64,000 bases of DNA from Thermoclostridium sp036562185 (GTDB taxonomy: Bacteria; Bacillota; Clostridia; DSM-8532), in contig DATCKN010000123.1 in NCBI GenBank assembly GCA_036562185.1, positions 1 to 64,000 of the forward strand. The letters run 5' to 3'. Positions 27,721 to 36,664 of the stretch are shown here, one piece after another (within the stretch, counting starts at the first letter, position 1; every line of letters starts with the position of its first letter). A program made the position numbers and the translations under genes. The notes under the pieces were generated by a model that was given only the letters and a program-made list of their open reading frames with translations, had not been told where the DNA came from and searched no databases.

Positions 27721-29533
27721 TACCTTTCAGGAAGAAGTTTTTTCAAAAGGTGTTAATATAGATCTGTGGAAGAAGTTTTTACGATATGCAAAACCATATA
27801 GGGGCAAACTGATAATGCTTAGCATTTTTATGGCAATGCTGGCGGGGTTTGACGCGGTAATTCCGCTGATGCAAAGATATGCCATAGACAATTTCATAGT
27901 TGCGCATACTACATCGGGCACAATCCTGTTTTTTGCTGCTTATGCTCTGGTTGTAATTGTCCAGGCAATCATTGTAAAGGTCATGATTTCATATGCCGGG
28001 TATGTTGAGACAGGGATATGTTATGATATAAGAAAAGACGGATTTGAACATCTTCAGGAATTGTCCTTTTCATATTATGATACAACCCCTGTAGGATGGA
28101 TGATGTCCCGGCTCACTTCGGACATATGGAGGCTTGGCAATACTTTGTCATGGGGATTGGTAGACTTTGCGTGGGGTCTTTGCATGATGGTAATCACAAG
28201 TATTGTAATGCTGGTTCTGGAATGGAAGCTTGCGTTGCTGACATTTATTGTAATTCCGTTTCTTTTTCTTGTAAGCATATATTTTCAGAAAAGAATACTG
28301 TTAAATCACCGTGACATACGTAAGACCAATTCCCTTATTACCGCAGCATTTAACGAAGGGATACAGGGCGTTAAAACAACGAAAACCCTTGTTAGGGAAG
28401 AGGGAAACCTGAATGATTTCATGAAGCTCACAAAGGAAATGAACCGGAAGTCGATAAGCGCCGCAACCTTTGCTGCAGTGTACATGCCGATTGTAACTCT
28501 TTTGGGAAGCATAGCCGCAAGTATTGTAATATGGAAAGGCGGAAACAGGCTGATGATTGGAACATTAAGCTATGGTACGCTGACAGCGTTTATTTCCTAT
28601 GCAATTCAATTTTTCTTCCCTATAAGGGATATGGCAAGAATTTTCACCGATCTGCAGTCTGCTCAGGCTTCGGCGGAAAGAATAATGTCGTTGCTTGAAA
28701 CAAAACCCGACATTGTTGATAACGTTGAAGAACTGGAAAAGAACGGGCTCAGTGACAGGAAAAGCTGGCCGAAGATAAATGGAAATATAGTTTTCGAGAA
28801 TGTTTCGTTTGCATATAAAACCGGTGAAAAAGTACTGGAGAACTTCAACCTGTCAGTAAAAGCAGGTGAGAAAATTGCTCTCGTAGGAGATACGGGTGCA
28901 GGAAAAAGTACAATTGTAAACCTTGCGTGCAGGTTTTACGAGCCTACCGGAGGAAGAATCCTGATAGACGGGCATGATTATACGAAAATGCCTTTGATGT
29001 GGCTGCATTCAAATCTTGGTTATGTCCTCCAGACTCCGCATCTTTTCAGCGGGACAATCAGGGAGAACATATTATACGGAAAACTGGACGCAACAGAGGA
29101 GGAAATCATCCGGGCCAGCAAACTTGTGAATCTGCACGATATTGTAATGAAAATGGAAAAGGGATACGACACCCCTGTCGGTGAAGGAGGATCACTGTTA
29201 TCCACCGGGGAAAAACAGCTTGTATCCTTTGCAAGGGCGATTATAGCCGATCCTGCCATATTTGTTCTTGACGAGGCAACATCATCGGTGGATACCGAAA
29301 CAGAACACCTTATCCAGGGCGCGATAGCGAATATACTTAAAAACAGAACCAGTTTTATAATAGCTCACAGGCTTTCAACAATACGTTCGGCAGACAGGAT
29401 TCTGGTAATAAGGGACGGCAGAATTATTGAGGAAGGAACACACCAGCAGCTTCTGGCGCGTAAAGGACATTATGCAAGACTGTATACAAACCAGTACACA
29501 ATGCAGTTGGAGCATGGTGATATTTCAGAATAA
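27713..29533 (+). CDS. bmrD: ABC exporter half-transporter with degenerate signature (BmrD/YheH-like)
   Basis: This 606-residue protein pairs with the previous gene. Its membrane domain covers residues 20-330. The ATPase domain has Walker A GDTGAGKST (392-400) and a complete Walker B with catalytic Glu521 (VLDEATS), but a divergent signature LSTGE (496-500) instead of LSGGQ. This complements the partner exactly. One nucleotide site uses this Walker B with the partner's good LSGGQ and is active. The other uses the partner's Asp515 with LSTGE and is degenerate. The start at 27713 follows GGGGAG and overlaps the upstream stop; the longer frame from 27605 has no ribosome site. Confidence 0.93.
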   Translation: MNNTFQEEVFSKGVNIDLWKKFLRYAKPYRGKLIMLSIFMAMLAGFDAVIPLMQRYAIDNFIVAHTTSGTILFFAAYALVVIVQAIIVKVMISYAGYVETGICYDIRKDGFEHLQELSFSYYDTTPVGWMMSRLTSDIWRLGNTLSWGLVDFAWGLCMMVITSIVMLVLEWKLALLTFIVIPFLFLVSIYFQKRILLNHRDIRKTNSLITAAFNEGIQGVKTTKTLVREEGNLNDFMKLTKEMNRKSISAATFAAVYMPIVTLLGSIAASIVIWKGGNRLMIGTLSYGTLTAFISYAIQFFFPIRDMARIFTDLQSAQASAERIMSLLETKPDIVDNVEELEKNGLSDRKSWPKINGNIVFENVSFAYKTGEKVLENFNLSVKAGEKIALVGDTGAGKSTIVNLACRFYEPTGGRILIDGHDYTKMPLMWLHSNLGYVLQTPHLFSGTIRENILYGKLDATEEEIIRASKLVNLHDIVMKMEKGYDTPVGEGGSLLSTGEKQLVSFARAIIADPAIFVLDEATSSVDTETEHLIQGAIANILKNRTSFIIAHRLSTIRSADRILVIRDGRIIEEGTHQQLLARKGHYARLYTNQYTMQLEHGDISE

Positions 29534-29674
29534 TGGAACAGGAACGCCTGCCCGTAATTAAAGTTTTATTAGAATTGGATTAACTATCTTGTAGAACATG
29601 CTGTGTTGTGTTACAAATAATGGGTAGCAGGGTATGAAAAATCCGGATGCAATAAGCTTGAGGGGGCATGTTCA

Positions 29675-30808
29675 ATGAATGCAAGAGGGGTAAACATCCT
29701 TCCGATAATTGGTTTCATTATTCTGATTCTGGTTTTGTTTACCGGATTAATTTTATTCAGGAATGATGATTCAAATACAGGAGGAAGTACCGGTATGTTT
29801 GAGGGCATAATGTCGAAAGCAAAAACTATAGGCGGTTATATTGTGGATGAGAATGGAGAACTTTCTGCGCAGGGCAAAGATAAGATTTCGGTGGATGTGG
29901 CCTCAGCTGATGTAAATATTTATACCCATGACGAGGACAGTGTTAAAGCTCACCTTCACGGTGAAGTTAAGACAACAAGTGAAGATATAGTTCCTTACCT
30001 GGAACTGAAAGAGGATGGGCATACTATTGTGGTAAGGATTCAGAGTCCGCAGGTTACTAATCATTTTTTCCCATATTATTCTGCGGATCTCCGGCTGGAT
30101 GTTACCATACCCGAATCGTGGATGAATACACTGGAAATCGGTACTACATCCGGTGATATATCTGCACAGAAACTTACAGGATCGGATATTGTGCTAAAAA
30201 GCAGTTCAGGGGATACTGAGATTCAGAGTATAACCGGAGAGAATATTACAGCCGAAACTGTTTCAGGCAAAATCAGGATTAAGATGATAAACGGTGAGAA
30301 CGGATTTTTCAAATCTTCCTCAGGTGATTTATCAATAGATGAGGTAAATTTTTCAGGGAAGTTTGAAGCAAATACTGTTTCAGGAGATTTCAGTATCAAT
30401 AGGCTTGAATGCAAAGAAGGCAAATTTGATGCAAGCTCGGGGGATATTGAATTAAAAGAGATTATAGCCGGGAAAATCAAATCCGAGGCAGTTTCAGGCA
30501 CAATAAAGGTAAAAATGGTGAATGGCTCGGCAGAATTAAAAACATCCTCAGGCGATATCAATGCAGAGTTTGAGAAAAACTTTGAGTCAATTAAGGCCCA
30601 AAGCGCATCAGGAGATATATGCCTGACAATTCCCTCAGACAGTGAATTTGCTCTGGATGCAAAAACTGTTTCGGGCGTTATAAAATGCAAGGATTTTCCT
30701 GTCAGCATTATTTCTTCGGGCGACAGAGAATTAGTTGGCAATGTGGGAAGCGGGCGAAGCGAGTTAAAAGTTAATACAACATCGGGAAATATTCTGATAC
30801 AAGAGTAA
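29675..30808 (+). CDS. DUF4097-family membrane-anchored beta-repeat protein
   Basis: This 377-residue protein has one N-terminal membrane helix (about residues 9-29), then a beta-solenoid of alternating repeats with SSGD and VSG turns roughly every 20 residues, the DUF4097 pattern. Such proteins often sit near stress or antibiotic-response genes, sometimes with a PspC or two-component partner. The mature part is probably outside the cell. The gene lies 141 bp after the ABC exporter with no clear terminator between, so it may belong to the same unit. The exact role is unknown. Confidence 0.82.
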   Translation: MNARGVNILPIIGFIILILVLFTGLILFRNDDSNTGGSTGMFEGIMSKAKTIGGYIVDENGELSAQGKDKISVDVASADVNIYTHDEDSVKAHLHGEVKTTSEDIVPYLELKEDGHTIVVRIQSPQVTNHFFPYYSADLRLDVTIPESWMNTLEIGTTSGDISAQKLTGSDIVLKSSSGDTEIQSITGENITAETVSGKIRIKMINGENGFFKSSSGDLSIDEVNFSGKFEANTVSGDFSINRLECKEGKFDASSGDIELKEIIAGKIKSEAVSGTIKVKMVNGSAELKTSSGDINAEFEKNFESIKAQSASGDICLTIPSDSEFALDAKTVSGVIKCKDFPVSIISSGDRELVGNVGSGRSELKVNTTSGNILIQE

Positions 30809-30830
30809 TTAATTTTCTTCAGTGCGTTGT

Positions 30831-30867
30831 CCCTTGTTGCCGTGTTTTGATAACACGGTAACAAGGG
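30831..30867 (+). terminator. 16-bp hairpin after the DUF4097 gene
   Basis: CCCTTGTT and GCCGTGTT pair with AACACGGT and AACAAGGG around a 5-base loop. The tail (ACTTATTC) is only weakly U-rich. It ends the exporter/DUF4097 region before the LacI promoter. Confidence 0.65.
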
Positions 30868-30972
30868 ACTTATTCATATGCAAGAAAATGCTTTCTGAAA
30901 ATTTGTTAAAAACAGGTGTTTGGGCGTATGCTTGGTACACAGTTCGTGCAAGTTTCAGCCGTTTTTTATAGA

Positions 30973-31001
30973 TTGACAAAAAGGGAACAGTTTGATATTA
31001 T
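30973..31001 (+). promoter_or_regulatory. Sigma-A promoter of the LacI gene
   Basis: TTGACA, a 17-base spacer and TATTAT. It is placed directly before the operator at 31004. Confidence 0.8.
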
Positions 31002-31003
31002 TA

Positions 31004-31021
31004 TTTCAAACGTTTACGAAA
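31004..31021 (+). promoter_or_regulatory. LacI-type operator, autoregulatory
   Basis: TTTCAAACGTTTACGAAA has the AAACGTTT core of LacI/CcpA-family operators, only partly symmetric outside the core. It starts 3 bases after the -10 and so covers the start of transcription, which implies self-repression. Confidence 0.6.
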
Positions 31022-31034
31022 AAGGAATGTAAGC

Positions 31035-32033
31035 ATGCCGGTTACTATAAAAGATATCGCAAAAGTAGCGGGAGTGTCGTATGCAACGGTTTCAAGAGCA
31101 TTGAACGATCTCCCCGAGATCAATGAGAATACCAGGAAAAGAATAAAAGAAATCGCAAAGCAGATGGGCTATACTCCGAATGCCGTTGCAAGAGGGCTGG
31201 TCAAAAAGAACACAAATATGATAGCCCTGCTGATTCCGGACATATCAAACCCGTTTTACCCCGAAGTGGCAAGGGGCGTGGAAGATTTTGCAAGGGAAAA
31301 CGGGTATTGTGTTTTCCTGTGCAATACTAACTGGGATGAAAAGAATGAGGAAAACTATCTTAACATCCTTAAGGAACGCAGGGTGGACGGGATAATTATT
31401 GCACCGGTGTCGATTGATACATGCGACTATGTATCCAAAAACAAGGACGACATTCCTGTAGTGTATATTGGAAACAGGGTGGATGACGGCAATGCCAGTT
31501 ATGTCGTCATTGATGATTTTAAAGCCGGATATATCGCAACAGAGTATCTTTTAAAACTCGGGCATAAAAATATTGCGTTTATTGGCGGGTATGACAGATC
31601 CACTTCCCACATAGATCGCATAAACGGATACAAACATGCCCTTATGGAAAACAGACTTGAACCCGACATAAACAGCATTAAGGGATACAGTTTCAGAAAG
31701 GAAAGCGGATATGGAACATTCCTTGAAATGGTGAAAAACAGAAGAGTTCCGACGGCAATTGTTGCCGAGAATGATATCATTGCCCTTGGAATAATGGAAG
31801 CTGCCGAAAAGCACGGTTATGATGTACCAAAAGATATCTCCATAATAGGCATAGACGACATAGAATATGGTTCACTGTCAAAGATAAATCTTACAACAGT
31901 TGCACAGCCAAAGTTTGAAATCGGCCAAAAAGCTGCCGGTATACTTCTTGATATTATTTCAGGGAACGCAGAAGCAAAACAGGTTATATTGGAACCGTTT
32001 TTAATAGTCAGGGGGACGTGCAGCAGGATATAG
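31035..32033 (+). CDS. LacI-family repressor of the inositol-type cluster
   Basis: This 332-residue protein has the N-terminal LacI helix-turn-helix and hinge (TIKDIAKVAGVSYATVSRAL, residues 4-23) and then a periplasmic-binding-protein-like effector domain (IALLIPDISNPFYPEVARG from about residue 63). It is the first gene before the IolM-like dehydrogenase. An AAACGTTT operator lies both over its own promoter and in front of that enzyme gene. It is therefore probably the local repressor, released by inositol or an intermediate. A general CcpA role is less likely given its place inside a specific cluster. Confidence 0.92.
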   Translation: MPVTIKDIAKVAGVSYATVSRALNDLPEINENTRKRIKEIAKQMGYTPNAVARGLVKKNTNMIALLIPDISNPFYPEVARGVEDFARENGYCVFLCNTNWDEKNEENYLNILKERRVDGIIIAPVSIDTCDYVSKNKDDIPVVYIGNRVDDGNASYVVIDDFKAGYIATEYLLKLGHKNIAFIGGYDRSTSHIDRINGYKHALMENRLEPDINSIKGYSFRKESGYGTFLEMVKNRRVPTAIVAENDIIALGIMEAAEKHGYDVPKDISIIGIDDIEYGSLSKINLTTVAQPKFEIGQKAAGILLDIISGNAEAKQVILEPFLIVRGTCSRI

Positions 32034-32088
32034 CCACCGGTTAATTTCGTTTCAGGAATTATATGCTGCAAGCGTTTTTATGCATTAA

Positions 32089-32106
32089 ATTGTAAACGTT
32101 TGCAAT
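32089..32106 (+). promoter_or_regulatory. LacI operator before the IolM-like gene
   Basis: ATTGTAAACGTTTGCAAT is an 18-bp dyad, symmetric except for the T/G pair five positions from each end. It lies 29 bases before the start codon and shares the AAACGTTT core with the operator over the LacI promoter. Confidence 0.75.
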
Positions 32107-32134
32107 TAAATATTAAAGCAAGGGGGTTTTTGCT

Positions 32135-33334
32135 ATGGAAGGTAAAATGAGAGGTGTAACTCTAATTGCAGACTGGGAACCGAGGGAAGGTTTCAAGCTG
32201 GGGCCGAAGGACATCGACAAAAAGCAGACATATCTCGGCAGCCAGGTATGGAGAAATCCAAGGATTGAAATCCGCGAATACGATATTCCGAAACCCGGAC
32301 CGGGTGAAGTGCTGGTTCAGGTTAAGGCTTGCGGTATTTGCGGAAGTGACGTCCATATGGCGCAACCCGATGACGACGGTTATATCTACTATCCGGGACT
32401 GACAGGCTTTCCCACTATCCTGGGCCATGAGCTTTCAGGTGTTGTTGTTGAAGCAGGACCAGGTGCCATTGACAAAGTAACTAACAAGCCATATAAAGGC
32501 GGAGAAATGGTATGCACCGAAGAGATGGTATGGTGCGGAAGCTGCCAGCCATGTGCCGACGGTTTCCCCAACCACTGTGAAAGGCTGGACGAAATCGGGT
32601 TTAACGTAAACGGAGGGTTCGCAAAATACATTGTTTTGCCTGCGAAACTCCTGTGGAGCCTTGAACCGTTAAAACGCGCATATAAGACCGAAGAAGAAAT
32701 TTTCCTTGCTGGCTCGCTCGTTGAACCGTTTTCGGTTGCATATAATGCGGTTATTCAGAGAGGTGGAGGAATCAAGCCGGGTGACAATGTTGTAATTTGC
32801 GGCGGAGGCCCGATTGGACTGGCAGCATGCGCAATCCTTAAGAGACAGGGGGCTTCAAGGGTAATTCTTTCAGAGCCGCAGCCTGAAAGAGCCGAACTTG
32901 GAAAAATTATGGGTGCGGATTACATCATTAATCCGGTTAAAGAAGATTTCACCGAGAGAGTTCTTGAGATAACCGACGGAATGGGTGCAAAACTGTATCT
33001 TGAAGCTACCGGACTGCCGACGGTTGTATATCCGGGAATTGAAAAAGCAATCTGGGAAGGAAGAACACTGGACAGTACCGTAGTCGTAGTTGCCAGGGCA
33101 GATGCGAAGATGCCTGTTACCGGTGAAGTGCTGCAGGTAAGGAGAGCTCAGATAGTAGGAGCCCAGGGGCATTCCGGAGACGGCACATTCCCGAGAGTAA
33201 TTCAGAGCATTGCTTCAGGAATGGATGTCCTGCCCATGATTACAAAGAAGATCACATTGGATGAAGTGCCTGAAAATATCGTTATGCTGAGGACCGACAG
33301 AAAAGAATGCAAGATCACATGCGTGATGGATTGA
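32135..33334 (+). CDS. iolM: Scyllo-inosose 3-dehydrogenase-like zinc alcohol dehydrogenase (IolM-like)
   Basis: This 399-residue medium-chain dehydrogenase has catalytic zinc ligands in CGICGSD and GHE, structural zinc cysteines in CGSCQPCADGFPNHC, and the NAD site GGGPIGLAA. Residue for residue it resembles Thermotoga maritima TM0412, as I recall it: the PREGFKLGPKDID-K start, VHMAQ, YPGLTGFP, AGSLVEP and the C-terminal GAQGHSGDGTFPRVI all agree. TM0412 (IolM) oxidises scyllo-inosose to its diketone with NAD+. The next three genes supply the other steps. The start follows AAGGGGG; a second ATG at 32147 is possible. The IolN-like gene begins 19 bases after its stop. Confidence 0.85.
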   Translation: MEGKMRGVTLIADWEPREGFKLGPKDIDKKQTYLGSQVWRNPRIEIREYDIPKPGPGEVLVQVKACGICGSDVHMAQPDDDGYIYYPGLTGFPTILGHELSGVVVEAGPGAIDKVTNKPYKGGEMVCTEEMVWCGSCQPCADGFPNHCERLDEIGFNVNGGFAKYIVLPAKLLWSLEPLKRAYKTEEEIFLAGSLVEPFSVAYNAVIQRGGGIKPGDNVVICGGGPIGLAACAILKRQGASRVILSEPQPERAELGKIMGADYIINPVKEDFTERVLEITDGMGAKLYLEATGLPTVVYPGIEKAIWEGRTLDSTVVVVARADAKMPVTGEVLQVRRAQIVGAQGHSGDGTFPRVIQSIASGMDVLPMITKKITLDEVPENIVMLRTDRKECKITCVMD

Positions 33335-33352
33335 TGATTGGGGGGATATGGA

Positions 33353-34471
33353 ATGGCTGAAAAGGGCAAGAAATGGCTTTTAACTGATAACCCGGCAATA
33401 ATTTTTGAGGACAATGAGGTTGGAAGACTAAAGAAGCAAATTTGGGACGCGTCAAAGGAAGAAATTGAGAAAATACTCGAGGAATATGGAATTCCTTCGG
33501 AATCAGAACTGGGAAAACCAGAATGCTATATTCAGAACACCCCCAGGCATAAGGTTATAGAAAAAAGAAGGAAAAACGATATAGTTTTTGTACCCATCGG
33601 ATGTACCGAAAACCATGGTTTGCACGCAAACAGCGGCCTTGACACCTTCATGGTCACACAGATACTTGAAGGTGTCAGAAGATATACCGCAAAAAGAGGC
33701 TGTGAAGTAAGCCTTGCTTTCCCTCCGCTTAATTACGGAGGCCATCCGTATCACCATCTTGGCATGCCAGGCACTGTAGTTATGCCCGAAGAGGTTGTAA
33801 AAGAGACACTTATTTATACAATGCTTGGATTATGGAATGACGGATTCAGAAAGATTATTATGGTAAATAACCATGGGCATTTATGGATGCTGGAATCTGC
33901 AATACAGGAGTTTATGAAGAGGTATCACCTGCCGGGAATCTTCAGAGTGCTTGACTGGCACAGAGCAGTTCGTGAATTCTTCTATCCCGTTGACAGGGAA
34001 GACAGCATGGAAACCCATTTCGTGCATGCAGACGAGGCTGAGACGTCGGTTGCCCTGTTAATGTTTAAAGACATGGTTGATATGTCTGTTGTTCAGGATG
34101 CGGATCCTGTAAGCTTCCTTCCGGACGGGCATTTTGACAAATCGGTTGAACCTTTCAGAAGGCCTCACCGCTGGTCGGAAGGAGAAGGGCATGCTGCAAT
34201 AGAAAGAGCTGCAACACCGCAGGGTGTTGTCGGAAAACCATCGCTGGCATCGGCAGAAAAGGCTAAAAGGCCGATAGCTGCAATTCTTAAGTACCTGACA
34301 TTGGTTCATGACCAGATACTTGAGGCATTTCCTGCCGGTACGGTACCACCTGTGGAGAAAACAACCCTTCGAACAGAAAAGGAAATGGAACCGTTCCTTA
34401 AGGAACCATTAAGCGAAGGATGGAAATCTGTTTATGAATTACCTCCTTTGGGCGTATTTACAAAGCTGTAA
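33353..34471 (+). CDS. iolN: 3-dehydro-scyllo-inosose hydrolase-like protein, creatininase fold (IolN-like)
   Basis: This 372-residue member of the creatininase superfamily has metal-ligand motifs CTENHGLHANSGLDTFM (Glu, His, Asp), GGHPYHHLGMPGT and NNHGH, followed by HADEAETSVALLM. Its place directly after the IolM-like gene fits the Thermotoga ring-opening enzyme IolN (TM0413), which hydrolyses the inositol diketone to 5-keto-L-gluconate. It is longer than simple creatininases (about 250 residues), with extra N- and C-terminal parts. The start at 33353 has GGGGGGATA at normal spacing; the TTG at 33338 overlaps that site. Function is inferred from fold plus gene order. Confidence 0.78.
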   Translation: MAEKGKKWLLTDNPAIIFEDNEVGRLKKQIWDASKEEIEKILEEYGIPSESELGKPECYIQNTPRHKVIEKRRKNDIVFVPIGCTENHGLHANSGLDTFMVTQILEGVRRYTAKRGCEVSLAFPPLNYGGHPYHHLGMPGTVVMPEEVVKETLIYTMLGLWNDGFRKIIMVNNHGHLWMLESAIQEFMKRYHLPGIFRVLDWHRAVREFFYPVDREDSMETHFVHADEAETSVALLMFKDMVDMSVVQDADPVSFLPDGHFDKSVEPFRRPHRWSEGEGHAAIERAATPQGVVGKPSLASAEKAKRPIAAILKYLTLVHDQILEAFPAGTVPPVEKTTLRTEKEMEPFLKEPLSEGWKSVYELPPLGVFTKL

Positions 34472-34491
34472 TAACCCCACTGATATTGCTT

Positions 34492-34531
34492 CTTCGTGAG
34501 GTTCGGCGTTCATCCGGCGAATCTCACGAAG
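34492..34531 (+). terminator. 14-bp hairpin between IolN-like and IolO-like genes
   Basis: CTTCGTGAG-GTTCG pairs with CGAAT-CTCACGAAG around a 12-base loop. No real U-run follows, so it is more likely an RNA-processing or stability element inside the operon than a full terminator. Confidence 0.5.
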
Positions 34532-34641
34532 CTTGGCTTTACTGTTTGCCGGTTGAGTGATATAGATCTATTCGCAAGAGCTTCCGGGAGTATAGAGATT
34601 GTACTCTTTGGGCCGTTGCGTGATTGAATTCAGGAGGAATT

Positions 34642-35469
34642 ATGATTAAGTATAGTGCTTCTGTAGCAAGCGGGGGTACAGAAACAATGCCTTATATTTT
34701 CAAGGGCAGGGTCAAGGAGGCCATTGAATTCTGTGCAAAAAACGGCTTTGACGCTGTTGAACTGCATCTCAGAAAACCGGATGATATAGACAGGGTTTTG
34801 ATAAATGAAATCTGTAATAAGCATGGCATAACGGTATCAACAATAGGTACTGGCATGGGATATACTTTTGACAAGCTTTCTCTTACCAATAGTGACAGAA
34901 TGACACGGATGGATGCGATTGAAAGGATTAAAGAGCACATAGATCTCGCATCCTTTTTTAAATGTGCCGTCATAATCGGTTCAATGAGAGGAAGGTTGCC
35001 CGAAGATGATGGCAGGGAAACGGCTTTAAGGTATTACAGGGAATCATTGCTCATACTGGCCGATTACGCCGAGAAAAAAGATGTGACACTTCTTATTGAG
35101 CCGGTCAACAGGTATGAAATCAATTTCCATAATACTTCGGTTGAAATGCGGGATTTCCTTCTCACTCTCGGAAGCAGCAGACTGAAAATGCTGCTTGATA
35201 CATATCACATGAATATTGAAGAGTTCGGGCAAACCGGTATGTGCGACAGCATCAGGGAATGCAGGGAAGTGCTCGGGCATATGCATTTTGCTGACAGCAA
35301 CAGGAGAAGGCCTGGCTTGGGTCACATAGATTTTGCAGGAATAATTAAAACACTGAAGGAAATCGGCTATGACAAGTATGCAGCGTTTGAATGCTTACCG
35401 TGGCCCGAACCCGGGATTGCCGCGGTTGAAGGACTGAAGTTTATCAAATCCCTTGATAATGGAGGTTGA
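34642..35469 (+). CDS. iolO: 5-keto-L-gluconate epimerase-like TIM-barrel protein (IolO-like)
   Basis: This 275-residue protein of the xylose-isomerase-like/hydroxypyruvate-isomerase fold has metal-site residues in LLIEPVNRYE (Glu), LLDTYHMNIEE (Asp, His), HFADSNRRRPGLGHIDF and AFECLPWPEPG (Glu). These blocks, and GTGMGYTFDKLSLT, closely parallel Thermotoga TM0416 (IolO) as I recall it, which converts 5-keto-L-gluconate to D-tagaturonate. From there the hexuronate route would take over; those genes are not in the window. The start at 34642 follows AGGAGG. The IolG-like gene begins one base after its stop. Confidence 0.83.
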   Translation: MIKYSASVASGGTETMPYIFKGRVKEAIEFCAKNGFDAVELHLRKPDDIDRVLINEICNKHGITVSTIGTGMGYTFDKLSLTNSDRMTRMDAIERIKEHIDLASFFKCAVIIGSMRGRLPEDDGRETALRYYRESLLILADYAEKKDVTLLIEPVNRYEINFHNTSVEMRDFLLTLGSSRLKMLLDTYHMNIEEFGQTGMCDSIRECREVLGHMHFADSNRRRPGLGHIDFAGIIKTLKEIGYDKYAAFECLPWPEPGIAAVEGLKFIKSLDNGG

Positions 35470-35470
35470 C

Positions 35471-36484
35471 ATGTCAAACAAAATATTGAATTTTGGAATA
35501 ATAGGAGCCGGAAGGATTGGACGGCTTCATGCAGAGAATATTGCATCCTGTTATAGAAATGTTAAGCTGAAATCTGTATCCGATCTTTATTATGAAAATC
35601 TTCACGAATGGGCGGGAAACATCGGGATTGAAAACCTGACGGGAGATTACCGGGATATTATTAATGATCCTGAAATTGATGCAGTATTAATATGTTCTCC
35701 GACCGATACCCATGCGCAGATTTCAATTGAGGCAGCAAAATCAGGCAAGCATATATTCTGTGAAAAACCTGTGGATATGGATCCTGACAGGATAAGGGAA
35801 GTGCTGAAACAGGTTGATGCATCGGGTGTAATTTTCCAGGTGGGTTTTAACAGGAGGTTTGACAGGAATTTCAGAAAAGCATGGAAAACCGTAAGAGAAG
35901 GAAAGGTTGGAGATATACATATTATCAGGATTACATCAAGAGATCCTGCTCCTCCCGCCCCGGAGTACATCAAAGTGTCCGGAGGCATTTTCATGGATAT
36001 GACAATTCATGATTTTGATATGGTAAGGTATTTATCGGGGAGCGAAGCAACCGAAGTATATGCAACGGGGTCTGCAATGATTGACAGGTCGATAGCCGAG
36101 CTCGGTGACATCGACACTGCTGCGGTCGTTTTAAAATTTGAAAACGGGGCTATCGGAATAATAGACAACAGCAGAAAAGCCGTTTACGGATACGATCAGC
36201 GTATAGAAGTGTTCGGCTCAAAGGGCTGCGTTACGGTTTCCAATGAAACCGATTCATTGGCGGTTATAAGCAATGAAAGCGGGGTTTGGTCCGAGAAACC
36301 TAAATATTTTTTCCTTGAAAGATATAAGGAATCCTTTATTATTGAGATAGGGGAATTTATCGAAAGCATATTGAACGGAAAAAAGCCTCCGGTGGATGGC
36401 ATTGATGGACTTAACTCGGTTTTAATTGCAAAAGCGGCAAAAGAATCTTTATTAAAAGGCAAACCTGTCAAGGTTGAACTGTAA
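35471..36484 (+). CDS. iolG: Inositol 2-dehydrogenase-like oxidoreductase (IolG-like, GFO/IDH/MocA family)
   Basis: This 337-residue protein has an N-terminal Rossmann domain (NFGIIGAGRIGRLHAENIA), the EKPVD motif with its catalytic lysine near residue 95, and a GGIFMDMTIHDFDMVRYL motif carrying the Asp-x-x-x-His-like catalytic pair of inositol dehydrogenases. The family oxidises myo-inositol to scyllo-inosose with NAD+, the first step of the pathway completed by the three genes before it. Other sugar substrates are possible within this broad family; the gene context makes inositol most likely. GGAGG lies six bases before the ATG. Confidence 0.88.
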   Translation: MSNKILNFGIIGAGRIGRLHAENIASCYRNVKLKSVSDLYYENLHEWAGNIGIENLTGDYRDIINDPEIDAVLICSPTDTHAQISIEAAKSGKHIFCEKPVDMDPDRIREVLKQVDASGVIFQVGFNRRFDRNFRKAWKTVREGKVGDIHIIRITSRDPAPPAPEYIKVSGGIFMDMTIHDFDMVRYLSGSEATEVYATGSAMIDRSIAELGDIDTAAVVLKFENGAIGIIDNSRKAVYGYDQRIEVFGSKGCVTVSNETDSLAVISNESGVWSEKPKYFFLERYKESFIIEIGEFIESILNGKKPPVDGIDGLNSVLIAKAAKESLLKGKPVKVEL

Positions 36485-36492
36485 AGGACAAA

Positions 36493-36529
36493 TGCCTGCA
36501 AATCCTCCGGAACTGCGGGTTTGCAGGCA
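36493..36529 (+). terminator. Hairpin after the IolG-like gene
   Basis: TGCCTGCAAA pairs with TTTGCAGGCA over 10 bp with a 17-base loop that can fold further. No U-run follows, so termination may be partial and the mannosidase could be read through. Confidence 0.5.
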
Positions 36530-36664
36530 TAATCCCAGGAGTCCGTGCCTTGAACCGGGATAAGCCTGTCCGGGCTTTGTGGCATTTTCAGCCGGCACTT
36601 AAATGCATCTGCCGTAGTTTGTATTTTGAAGAAGCGGCACTATGAAGGGATGGGTTATGAGAAT

